Assembly: GCA_026413225.1 (NCBI GenBank)
Contig: CM048552.1
Span: forward strand, 24,541,001 to 24,605,000
Length of the DNA: 64,000 nt
Direction of reading: 5' to 3'
Source of the DNA: Otis tarda
Lineage: Eukaryota; Chordata; Aves; Otidiformes; Otididae
The notes under the pieces are model-generated. The model was not told the origin of the DNA, did no database searches, and saw nothing but the letters and a program-made list of their open reading frames with translations. A program made the translations under genes and the position numbers. Shown here piece by piece: positions 25,974 to 35,166 of this stretch; position 1 is the stretch's first letter, and each line of letters opens with the position of its first letter.

Positions 25974-26303
25974 TTCATAGAATCAATCATAGAATCATAG
26001 AATACCAGGCTGTAAGGGACCTCAAGGATCATCTGGTCCAACATAACTTGGCAAAAGCATGGTCTAGACAAGATGGCCCAGCACCCTGTTCAGCTGAATC
26101 TTAAAAGTGTCCAATGTTGGAGAATTTACCACTTTCCTGGTGACATTATTCCAATGGCTGATTTTTCTCATGGTGAAATTTTTTTTCTCTTGTGTCCAGT
26201 TGGAATCTCCTCAAGAGTAACTTGTACCCATTGCCCTTTGTCTCATCCTTGTAAAAAGGAAGGCTCCATCTTCTCTGTAGCCACCCTTTAAATACTGGAA
26301 TGC
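25974..26303 (-). mobile_element. CR1 LINE 3' end, interrupted by a provirus
   Basis: An older CR1 3' portion on the minus strand with tail ATTCTATGATTCTATGATTG (near 25978-26002). It includes the segment that in other copies encodes the ORF2 C-terminus (KGWLQRRWSLP on the minus strand). It stops sharply at 26303, where the retroviral LTR begins with TGATGTGG (plus-strand view). CR1 sequence of similar age resumes at about 28677, beyond the provirus, from a region that lies well upstream in a full-length CR1. Confidence 0.88.
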
Positions 26304-26357
26304 TGATGTGGAAGTCATGGACACTGCACACAATCAATGTGATCAAGCAAATGCCAA

Positions 26358-26363
26358 TTTATT
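26358..26363 (-). terminator. Proviral polyadenylation signal AATAAA
   Basis: The plus strand reads TTTATT. It lies only about 15 bases downstream of the TATA box on the minus strand, giving a very short U3-R arrangement like that of alpharetrovirus LTRs. Confidence 0.75.
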
Positions 26364-26378
26364 GTTGATACATCCCGG

Positions 26379-26386
26379 TTAATATA
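26379..26386 (-). promoter_or_regulatory. Proviral LTR TATA box
   Basis: The minus strand reads TATATTAA within GGGCTATATTAACCGG. The position relative to the AATAAA and the LTR end fits the core promoter of the U3 region. Confidence 0.75.
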
Positions 26387-26659
26387 GCCCTTCTAGTTCC
26401 CTATCATGCGCAAGCTCTTTACTAATTGGCTAACTATATCACACACGCGTGCTCAGCTAAAATATGATTTGTTAAGTCTCTTTGTTTGCGCACATGGTCC
26501 TCTCCACCTGCATCCTGCTTCACGTTCTGCTTTCAGTCACGTATACCAGCTGTTCCTCCTCTTTTCAAGGTTGCTTCATCACTTTCTCACAGGCAGCCTC
26601 CACGATATCCTTGAAGCCTGCTGCTCACTAACATAACAATTCCATTCAGTCTGGATTGT

Positions 26660-28186
26660 TCACTGAGTGTCCCTGATTGGCCAGATATCCAACAAATCTC
26701 TCTTTTTTTTTTGAACAATCCAGACCTCTGTCATCGTATGTTCCATAGCTTTCATAAAGCATTTTAAAACACACCCTGATATCATTAGTGTCAACAGCAA
26801 ACCCATCAACAACACCAGCCCATGTACTATCAAATCTTTTAGCCAGCCTGTAATCCCCAAGGATTTCAACCAATCCGTTAGCCCACTTTCCACTTGTATT
26901 GCATGCATGTTGCGTTGTAACTCTGCCAACTGATAATGTATCGACTTAGAGTGATCAGAAACGTTCATGCAACACATACCTTCAAAATCTTCACATCCAT
27001 GTCCATGAGCTAATAACAAAAAATCAATGGCTGCCCGATTCTGCAAAATAGCATGACGCATACTATCCATGTCTTCTAATAATTCTGATAACATGCTAGA
27101 GGTTAAATTCATTTGGTTTTGTGCCCAACAAGCTAATTTATTTATATTAGCTAAAGCTTTTGCAGATGCCGCCCAAGGAACAAGTAAAGACGATGCTATC
27201 TGCTCAGCTTTACCCAACAGGGTTAAATTGCCGTCACAATGGGGAGCTAATACTTTTAGCGATCTCCTTGCTCGAGTACGATTCCGCAATGTTCTCATAG
27301 ATGGAGCAAACATTATCAATTTTCCAAAATAACATGGTCCTCCTATGGCCCCTTTTGGCACTCCTGACCAGGCCCGATCCCCACAAATTAAAAAATATCC
27401 CGGGGGTATGGCCTTGGCCGTGTCATTCACCCATAGAGGCATCTTTGACCCTTTGATTTCTGCTCCCACTGCTCCGTTACAATAATCTCCTGAGCTGCTC
27501 TGATAAGTATACACAGGTTTTCCCTGGGCATTAATCGTCTTACTGGTCACATCAGTCCATTGGTTCGTATTCCACACTGTATTTAACCCCCTTCCTGTAA
27601 AAAGGGGACCTCCCAACATAAAACATGACCCCGAACCACTTAAGGATCCCAATAGATCTAACTCCTGTGGATCCTAAGGCAAACTACGATTTAAATGCCC
27701 AATCACCAATGCTGCAGCTACTCCAGTTTGGTTGTTATTCCCTGAACAACACACTGGTTTCTGTCCAGGGTGGAAGCTGGTGCACTCCATCTTTGCATGG
27801 CATGTTTGATTCACCACCGTCTCATTCAAGACAGTGTCATTATCAACCCATCTTTTCCAGTCATCCGGATTCCAATAGGGAGTACCAATCAAACATGTAC
27901 GGAAAGGATCAGCAGGAGTAGCCATTGACACACAAAACGATGACTGATTTGTAATGTTGGCAAATGTCAGCCATATGTTTGGTCTGGGGTCAATGTGATG
28001 TAACTCCGCAGTCACACCGACCCACCCAGTTACCAGCATCAGGAGGGCTATGATGATGCATGCTGCTGTCCCTGGTCTTCCTTCCATGGTTTCACCCATC
28101 GACTTGGAACCCACCACGGTCCTTCGTCTGTCAAAACACAAACATAACCTTGACTGGTCATTTTTATTTCTGCCGGACCTTTCCAT
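26660..28186 (-). pseudogene. env: Retroviral envelope gene (env), one in-frame stop
   Basis: A minus-strand frame of about 508 codons is broken only by one TAG at 27674-27676; both sides are in the same frame. The first part (open from 28186; probable start Met34 at about 28087) has a hydrophobic signal segment (residues 41-60) and then a surface-subunit region with several N-glycosylation sites. In the downstream open part (330 codons from 27652), RTRARR at 125-130 is a candidate furin site at the SU/TM boundary. Next come a conserved LQNRAAIDFLLLAHGHG segment (203-219), the CX6CC motif (Cys220, 227, 228), a membrane anchor at about 274-298 and a cytoplasmic tail to the stop. TM proteins of this type occur in alpha- and gammaretroviruses. 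Env overlaps the end of pol, as in alpharetroviruses. As it stands no full-length protein can be made without readthrough. Confidence 0.9.
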
Positions 28187-28257
28187 TCCCCAGTTTTTAA
28201 ATGCCGGTACAGCACCTTCACCGAATCACTTTTCTGCAGTCCAGATTGCAATGACAT
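28048..28257 (-). pseudogene. pol: Retroviral integrase C-terminal domain (end of pol)
   Basis: A 69-codon frame reads VKVLYRHLKTGEWKGPAEIK, then GYVCVLTDEG and WVPSRWVKPWKED to the stop. This Trp-rich pattern is the SH3-like DNA-binding domain at the end of alpha/betaretroviral integrase. It lies two bases out of frame with the catalytic core upstream, which marks a frameshift near 28270-28290. Its 3' half overlaps the start of env in another frame. Confidence 0.87.
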
Positions 28258-28265
28258 GTAGTGAA

Positions 28266-28646
28266 TTACAATTGAGGAGATTCGCGGCCTCCTGTTAATC
28301 TCAAATAATTTAGCACATAAAGCGCTTTTGCAAGCCTTTCAGAGGGTGCCAGTTCTCCCCCCTTTTGTTTTTGCAAAAGCGATTTTAAAGTTGCATGCGT
28401 GCGCTCCACAATGGCTTGCCCTGTAGGGGAGTGAGGAATGCCGGTTACTCTGCGAATACCCCACAGTTGGCAAAAGCGTCCAAACGTCTGCGAAGCATAT
28501 GCAGGGCCATTGTCAGTTTTTATTTCTTGAGGAGTTCCTAATGCGGCAATGGCAGCATGCATATGCTTCAGAACATGCTTGGCTCTTTCCCCTGTTTGAG
28601 CAGTGGCCCATATCACATGCGAATAAGTGTCAATGCTGACATGCAC
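28266..28646 (-). pseudogene. pol: Retroviral integrase catalytic core (pol fragment)
   Basis: A 126-codon frame on the minus strand contains the full D,D35E triad: Asp6 (VSIDTYSH), Asp45 (IKTDNGPAY) and Glu81 (VERTH), with 35 residues between the last two. The GIPHSPTGQAIVERTH stretch is typical of alpha/betaretroviral and ERVK-type integrases. Matching sequence (THIAEFGRL) extends about 30 bases upstream to the junction at about 28678, where CR1 sequence begins. The N-terminal zinc-binding domain is lost. A frameshift ends the frame at the TAA near 28266, just before the C-terminal domain. Confidence 0.92.
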
Positions 28647-28676
28647 ATACTTCAGACGTCCAAATTCTGCAATATG

Positions 28677-29045
28677 AGTAAATCACCTCTCCTGTTTCAC
28701 AGTGGGCCAATATTTTTGTTCTGTTTCTGCTTGTTTTTTATGTACCTGAAGAACCTTTTCTTGTAGTTTTTGACATCTCTGGTCAATTTCAATTTGAGCT
28801 GAGCTTTTGCTTTTCTAGCTGCATCTCTGCACACTCTGGCAATGTCCTTGTAGTTCTCTACAGGTATTCATCTGCTTTTCCATCTCTGGTATGCTTCTCT
28901 TTTGGTTTTGAGCAAACTCAGAAGCTCATAGTTAAGCCAAGGAGATCTCTTGCTGTGTCTTCTTCCCTTATCTTTAAAGGGGATGAACTGGTTTTGTGCT
29001 TTCAAAAAATCCCGTATTTCTAGTTATTCTTTTAATCTCAAATGT
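28677..29045 (-). mobile_element. CR1 LINE ORF2 fragment (linker between endonuclease and RT)
   Basis: Minus-strand translation gives, with a few stops, FLKAQNQFIPFKDKG, SPWLNYELLSLLKTKREAYQ, YKKRFFRYIKNKQK and NKNIGPL. This parallels the segment of the long CR1 at about 31020-31310 ([19 protein letters not shown] through KSKENVGPL). It ends at about 28677 against retroviral integrase sequence; the bases ACT at the join could belong to either side. It is diverged, so it is older than the 29265 copy. It is probably the 5' part of the CR1 whose 3' end lies at 25974-26303. Confidence 0.85.
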
Positions 29046-29456
29046 GCTGTATCAAGATACTTCTGTCAAGTAGAAGTAGCTTTTTAACCGATCTGTTCCT
29101 GTAGCTACTTTGTAGTAAAATGGAAGGTAGCAAAATGAGAAGAGTGCATTATATTTTCTTTGAGGTAGCACCTATATGCTCTGAAGTCAGGACAAGATAC
29201 AAATGCACAACAAAACTGAGGACTCAGTCCCTTGTGTGTCTTCAATAAGAAATGTGTCAGCCATTTCATAGAACCATAGAATCATAGAATGGTTAGAGTT
29301 GGAAGGGACCTTCAAAGGTCATCTAGTCCAACCCCCTTGCAAGGAGCAGGGACGTCTCCAACCAGATCAGGTTGCTCAGAGCCTCATCCAATCTGACCTT
29401 GAACATTTCCAGGGATGGGGCATCCACCACCTCTCTGGGCAACCTGTTCCAGTGCT

Positions 29457-31349
29457 CTACAACCCTCGTGGTAAAAATTTTTTTCCTAATATCCAATCAA
29501 ATCTACCTCCCTCTATCTTAAAACCATTACCCCTCATCCTATCACAACAGGCCCTACTGAACAGCTTCTCCCCATCTTTCTTGTAGGCCCCCTTGAGGTA
29601 CTGGAAGACTGCTATCAGGTCTCCCCAAAGCCTCCTCTTCTCCAGGCTGGACAGACCCAACTCTCTGAGCCTGTCCTCATAGGAAAGGTGCTCCAGCCCT
29701 CTTATCATCTTTGTGGCCCTCCTCTGGACCCTCTCCAACTGGTCCATGTCCTTCTTATGTTGGGGGCTCCAGAACTGGACACAGTACTCCAAGTGGGGTC
29801 TCACCAGGGCAGAGTAGAGGGGCAGAATCACCTCCCTTGACCTGCTGGCCCCACTTCTCTTGATGCAACCCAGGATGCGGTTGGCTTTCTGGGCCGCAAG
29901 GGCGCATTGCCAGCTCATGTTGAGCTTCTCATCCACCAGGACTCTCAAGTCCTTCTCCTCAGGGCTGGTCTTGATCCATTCCCTGCCCAGCCTGTATTTG
30001 TGCCTGGGATTGCCACAACCCAGGTGCAGGACCTTGCACTTGGCCTGGTTGAACTTCATGAGGTTGGCACGGGCCCACCTCTCCAGCCTGTCCAGGTCCC
30101 TCTGGATGGCATCCCTCCCCTCCAGCATGTCAACAGCACCACACAGCTTGGTGTCATCGGTGAACTTGCTGAGGGTGCACTCTATCCCACTGTCCATGTC
30201 GCCGACAAAGATGTTGAACAGGGCCAGGCCCAACACGGACCCCTGAGGCACACCACTCGTGACCGGTCTCCACATGGACATTGAGCCAGTAACCACTACT
30301 CTCTGAGTGCGGCCATCCAGCCAATTCCTTATCCACCGGGTGGTCCGTCCATCAAACCCATGTCTCTCTAGTTTAGAGAGAAGGGTGTCATGAGGGACAG
30401 TGTCAAAAGCTTTGCACAAGTCCAGGTAGATGATATCCGTTGCTTGTCCCTTGTCCACTGATGCTGTTACCCTGTCATAGAAGGCCAGCAAATTAGTCAG
30501 GCACGATCTGCCCTTGGTGAAGCCATGTTGGCTGTCACCAGCCACCTCCTTGCTCTCCATGTGCCTTAGCATGGTTTCCAGGAGAATCTGCTCCATGACC
30601 TTGCCACGCACAGAGGTGAGGCTGATCAGCCTGTAGTTGCCTGGGTCCTCCTTGTTCCCCTTTTTAAAAATTGGGGTTATGTTCCCTCTCTTCCAGTCAC
30701 TGGGGACCTCACCAGACCGCCACAGTTTCTCAAATATGATGGCCAGCGTCTTGGCAACTTCATCCACCAGTTCCCTCAGGACTCGTGGATGGATCTCATC
30801 AGGTCCCATGGACTTGTGGACCTTTAAGTTCCTCAGATGTTCCCGAACCTGCTCTTCCAGTACAGTGGGCGATTCTTCATCCTCGCAGTCCCTGCTTGCG
30901 CCTTCTACGGCTTGGGTGGTGGGACAAGAGCCCTTATCGGTGAAGACTGAAGCAAAAAAGTCATTGAGTACCTCAGGCTTCTCCATGTCCCAGGTAACCA
31001 GAACACCGGTTTCCTTCCGGAGGGGGCCTACATTTTCCTTGGACTTTCTTTTGTCCCCTACATACCTATAGAAGCTTTTCTTGTTGCTTTTTATATCCCT
31101 GTCCAGATTCAGTTCCGTCAGGGCTTTAGCCTTCCTCACCCGATCCCTGGCCACATGCACAGCCTCTTTGTAGTCCTCCCATGCTACCTGTCTCCATTTC
31201 CACCCTCTATAGGCTTCCTTCTTTACTTTCAGTTGGTCCAGGAGCTCCTTGCTCATCCACACAGGCCTCCTGGCCTTTTTGCCCAACTTGTTCTTCATCG
31301 GGATGCACCTCTGCTGAGTTTGGAGGAGGTGCTTCTTGAATGTGAACAA
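29457..31349 (-). pseudogene. CR1 ORF2, linker and reverse transcriptase (630 codons)
   Basis: One open frame covers the linker (to the KSKENVGPL segment), the RT fingers ([39 protein letters not shown]), the first catalytic Asp ([16 protein letters not shown]), [17 protein letters not shown], the active-site box FTDDTKLCG and the C-terminal region ([20 protein letters not shown]). The box reads FTDD, while the CR1 at 17.7 kb has FADD; both aspartates are kept. The frame is lost near 29500 in the GGRFDW segment through a small deletion, so the last 50-60 residues are missing. The frame is already open upstream of its first usable start codon, so the listed start is arbitrary. Such an enzyme would copy CR1 RNA at a nicked target; this copy is damaged. 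Confidence 0.93.
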
Positions 31350-32121
31350 ACATTCTTCCCTCCAGGGCCGCCTCCCATGGCACTTGGCCCATCAGGTCCC
31401 TGAAGAGGCCAAAGTCCGCCTTCTTGAAGTCCAGGGCTGAGAGCTTGCCATGTAGTTTCCTCGCTGCCCCGTGGATCTTGAACTGCACCATGTCGCTGCA
31501 GCCAAGGCTGTCCTTCAGTTTCACATCCTCCACCAGTCCCTCCCTGTTGGTGAGCACAAGGTCCAGCGTGGCACCCCTCCTTGTCGGCTCCTCTATCGCC
31601 TGCAGGAGGAAGTTGTCGTCCATGCATTCCAGGAACCTCCTGGACTGCCTGTGCCCTGCCGTGTTGTCTCTCCAACAGATGTCAGGGTGGTTGAAGTCCC
31701 CCATGAGGACCAGGGCCTGTGACCGTGAGACTGCTCCTATCTGGCTATAGTCTGCTCTGTCCTCCTGGCCAGGCAGCCTGTAACAGACTCCCACCATAAC
31801 GTCCCCTGTCAGTCCCCGTCCTCTAACCTTGACCCATAAGCTCTCTGTCAGTTCCTCCTCCATCCCCAGGTGGAGCTCCACGCACTCCAGCCAGTTGCTG
31901 ACGTAGAGAGCGACACCCCCTCCTCGTCTCCTCTTCCTGTCCTTTCTAAAAAGCCTATACCCCTCCATATTGATGTTCCAGTTGTACGAATCGTCCCACC
32001 ACGTCTCCATGATGCCAACAAGGTCGTAGCCCTGCTCATGTGCATGCATCTCCAGCTCTTCATGTTTATTTCCCATGCTGCATGCATTGATATAGAGACA
32101 CTTCAGCTGGGCCCCGACCAA
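31207..32121 (-). pseudogene. CR1 ORF2, endonuclease domain
   Basis: This 304-codon frame holds the APE-type endonuclease that nicks target DNA: MGNKHEELE and the metal-binding Glu in GIMETWWDDS, GGGVALYV, the GDFNHPDI box with its Asp and Asn, and the C-terminal GCSDMVQF. In this enzyme family the last motif ends in a catalytic His after Ser-Asp; here Met-Val follows directly, so the His is missing, apparently by a small in-frame deletion. The C-terminal 45 or so residues (from HIQEAPPP on) are out-of-frame translation after the frameshift near 31355. The frame continues a little upstream of 32121 without a stop toward the truncated 5' end. Confidence 0.92.
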
Positions 32122-34587
32122 AGCTGACTTGCTGGCTGGAGCGACAGGGGTTCTATTGGGCCACAGTTTAACTTCATTTGCACATTTTTTTAAAGCATAG
32201 TAAGGAACAACATATCAATAAATTATTTTCATGATGCTCTAAGCCAATGCATCTCAAGAATGACTCAAGGTCTCAGGAGGGTATCAGAAAATGGCTCATG
32301 GAAACAGAAAAAAAAAATGGCAACCTTCTAACACAAGCAAATAAACAAGGAGTGAAACAAAAAAAAATAAATGAGCATTCATATTTGGGTAGTAAATGAA
32401 AACCGTGAGGGTAACAACTGTGTGAGATACTCAGCAGGTGTTACTTCAAAAAGACGAGGCGACCATTGTTCAGGAAGTACTGCTGTAGGACAAGCAACAA
32501 CATTGCTTCCTACCCACAAAAGCTTAAACTATGGTACCCGAACAGTTGTTTCCTACAGAAAGTCTTTAGGTTCAAGGTGTGTGACGTACTGCTGAACTAT
32601 GTTGGGCACATGTGATCTTACGCCAAAGAATTAATACCTACATATGACAGTGCTGCGTAGCTCTGTTCAGAGATACAGGCTGGGCTTTCAGAAGTACCTT
32701 AGCTGCACTCTCAGGAAGCTACCTCACACATTATCATGAAGGGAAGACATATATCAACCCCCTTTGAACATCTACCAGTCTATGACCAGTTTCACCTTCA
32801 ATGTAGTATGGACATGATTTTTTCTGTTTTTTTTTTCCCAGATAGAGGCCTCCGACGAAGATCTCTGGGGAGCTTCTGATGCAGGAAGTTTTGCATGCCT
32901 CTGTATTTTGTGCAGTTCTATCTCTAGTCCCGTTCCCAGCTTCAAATATTCCCAAGTTCAAAACGAAAAATAAAGATAAAATAAAGCCACTGAATCTGCT
33001 GCCAGTAAATACACATACTATAGAAAAGAAACCTCATAGACTTCCTTTCCTGCAGGCATGGAGCGATTGTATTGTTTGTCAGATTTCCTGAAAGCATCAT
33101 TTTCTGTCCTTTCTCCTATGTTCATCTATCATGCTAACTGCTGCTTGGAGAAAAATAAAGAAAAATATTATACTAGGTTTGATCAGTTAATACTGAGAGG
33201 CAAAGTTCTTTTATGAAGCCTTAGAAATAAAAGGAGATTTCAGTGTCACTCTTGGATTTCATTAATTTAAGTAAAAAATCAGATATTGCTGTCTCTTTTC
33301 TATCAGTTAAGCAGACATCTGTAGCAAGTAAATTGCACTTTTCCATTTGGTTACACAATATTTACATATATTCCAGAAACAGGTGAAAAACAAATTATGT
33401 ATTATCAGGTTAGGATAGCACCGGGAGGAAGAAGAGGTCAAAGATTTCTAAAGAAGGAAAGATATATCAAGGAAAAACAAAGTTATTAACCCATCCTTAC
33501 CCTTATCACCTCTGAGTCCTGAAAAAACCCAAATAATTTGACCTTTTGCCTGGGAAAAAAAAAAAAAAAGAATTATATTTAGGACAGAAACCTTCTATTT
33601 TTCTGTAAGCTAAAGAAATAAGTATGATGACATGGACTGGCAGATATCAAATTACATTATCAACTAGATTTTATTCACCTTTTAAAGTCTCAATGTGGCA
33701 TTCATCTCACCTGGGTTTGGATGTCTGTTCTGCAGGCTTGCAAGCTAGTCATCGAGGTCTCCTTAGAGTCAGTGGAGACAATTAGATTCACTCATCTGAT
33801 TCAGTGCTTTAAAGAGGTAACTTGTGATTCAGTAGTTTGGGTTTGGTTGGAAATTATATTAACTGCTAGTAGGTGATGATTTTTTTACCACTGTGTTCCT
33901 GAATTTCTGAAGTTAGTATCAAGGACTTGTTGCCTTGAAAGTATTAAGATGTCTTTTCTCCCCTTTTATGTGACGCAGTGGCAATGATGAATAAAGAAAA
34001 AGTCTTTTTATGAAGGCTTATTATCTTTTTGATTGCCTGTCTAGAGTACATCTCTGTATTAACTTTGAAATGCAACCAAGGTACAGCAAATGCAATTATG
34101 GTTTGCAAAATAAGAAAGGTATTTTAATACTTCTCAAGAAAAAAAAAAAGAATTAGAAGGAAAAAAAAAAGGAGATTGCAATGCTGACTTCTCCAATTAT
34201 TGATTTCTGGAGTTTATGTTTGTGGTTTAGCACTTTTTATTTTAGAGAATTATTTCTCTATCTGAGATGATAGTTCCATTTAGGTATCCAATAGCTGTGA
34301 TCTCACTTGTAGGGATGAGTATTTGGTGTCTTTCCAATCTGCAGATCAGTAGCCTCTTACACTTACTTTAGCTGTAAGCTACAATGCAGATCTCTTTCTT
34401 GTATGCCTGTCAAAGCCATACCTTTTCTTCTGTCGCAGCTTAAGGCAGAATGTTAGGCAATGCGCTTGACAGGAATTCTGCTGAGCAATGTGGCTCCTTA
34501 ACTTTTGTTTTCTGGCTTTTTTGACAGGTTGTGGTAACGCTGGCAACCACCTTGCTTCATTGCTACTGCCTATGTACAGTGTGCTGA

Positions 34588-35166
34588 TGCAAGGGCTTGA
34601 AGGCTGCTAAATGTGAAAGGGTGCATGAAATGCTGCCTTGGATTCTCTCTCTTGCCTTGTACTGTACAATGAAATTCACAACAAAACACTTACTATTTAA
34701 CAGTGGGAAGTCTTTTCACCTCCCATGGATGAAGCACAAGGATTTTGCAGTTTCAGTTGAGATGCCTTGTTTGATGGGGGTGAATTTTCACCCATCTGCA
34801 AAAGGGTACAGGACAGAAGTGCTTACCTCTAATCTCTGCAGTTATCCTGTGCAAGAATTCATGTCATTGACAGTGCCACCAAGTACAGTTAGAGCACTCC
34901 CACTTCAGGATGCTGTGAGACAGGCTACCCCCACTCTGCCCAGAGAGGCCACATTAGGAGAAAGGCCGTCAGGGAAACTGCAGACCTATGGGTTCTTCCC
35001 AGGAGTGGACGGAGGGAGCAAAACAATTCACAGTCAAAGCAAATTTAGCCTCACTATTGTGAGTTTTATTATTACTATTACATATTTGAAGAACAATGGC
35101 TATATTGTGTACAGTTCTTTTTGGAAAGGGATTCCATTAGCTACAAGTGTACATCTTTTCTCATGA
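34588..35166 (+). other. Unexplained open reading frame (about 192 codons)
   Basis: This is the longest open stretch outside the retroelements. It follows a TGA at 34585. The first ATG is inside the frame, a few codons after the upstream stop (near EML). A strong acceptor-like pyrimidine tract ending in GACAG lies at about 34528. The translation has no motif I recognise: Leu- and Ser-rich, two cysteines near the start, a Pro/Thr-rich middle and a weakly hydrophobic end (about residues 150-165). No long matching frame lies next to it. In AT-rich DNA a frame this long is uncommon but possible by chance in 64 kb. It may be part of a non-coding transcript. Confidence 0.2.

Larger units (their letters stand above)
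26304..26638 (-). mobile_element. 3' LTR of the provirus (335 bp)
   Basis: On the minus strand it starts TGTTATGTTAGTGAGC, just after the env stop, and ends CCACATCA against CR1. It carries TATATTAA (plus 26379-26386), then AATAAA (plus 26358-26363), then a short R/U5 region. About 335 bp is in the alpharetroviral range. No strong polypurine tract lies directly before it; a purine-rich A/G run exists further upstream inside the end of env (about 26700-26712). Confidence 0.85.
26304..28678 (-). mobile_element. 5'-deleted endogenous retrovirus, alpharetrovirus-like (integrase end of pol, env, 3' LTR)
   Basis: On the minus strand the order is integrase core, integrase C-terminal domain, env overlapping the end of pol, and 3' LTR. 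The 5' LTR, gag, protease, RT and the integrase zinc domain are absent. The LTR plan, with AATAAA only about 15-20 bases after the TATA box, the small LTR size and the env TM features are those of avian alpharetroviruses and related endogenous groups. The integrase belongs to the alpha/betaretroviral branch. It sits between two CR1 segments of the same orientation. With only one LTR left, the age cannot be estimated from LTR divergence. The copy cannot be a functional virus. Confidence 0.88.
29265..32165 (-). mobile_element. Long CR1 LINE copy (about 2.9 kb, most of ORF2)
   Basis: The best preserved retrotransposon of the window. On the minus strand it runs from near the start of ORF2 (endonuclease) through the RT to the 3' UTR and an ATTCTATGATTCTATGGTTC tail at 29265. 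ORF1 and the 5' UTR are missing. ORF2 is open over long stretches (304 and 630 codons) with frameshifts near 31355 and 29500, plus changes at active-site positions noted below. Close similarity to the copies at 16.3 and 58.2 kb suggests one relatively young subfamily. The 5' boundary at about 32165 is approximate. Confidence 0.95.

Noticed and set aside
25700..26104. 134-codon plus-strand frame
   Set aside because: Its 3' part is antisense CR1 sequence and the rest is not recognisable.
26646..26873. 75-codon minus frame overlapping the end of env
   Set aside because: It is an alternative frame across the env membrane anchor and tail, without features of a known accessory gene.
31295..31675. 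126-codon minus frame within the long CR1, and several plus-strand frames across it
   Set aside because: These are shadow frames of the CR1 endonuclease and RT; the real frames carry the conserved motifs.
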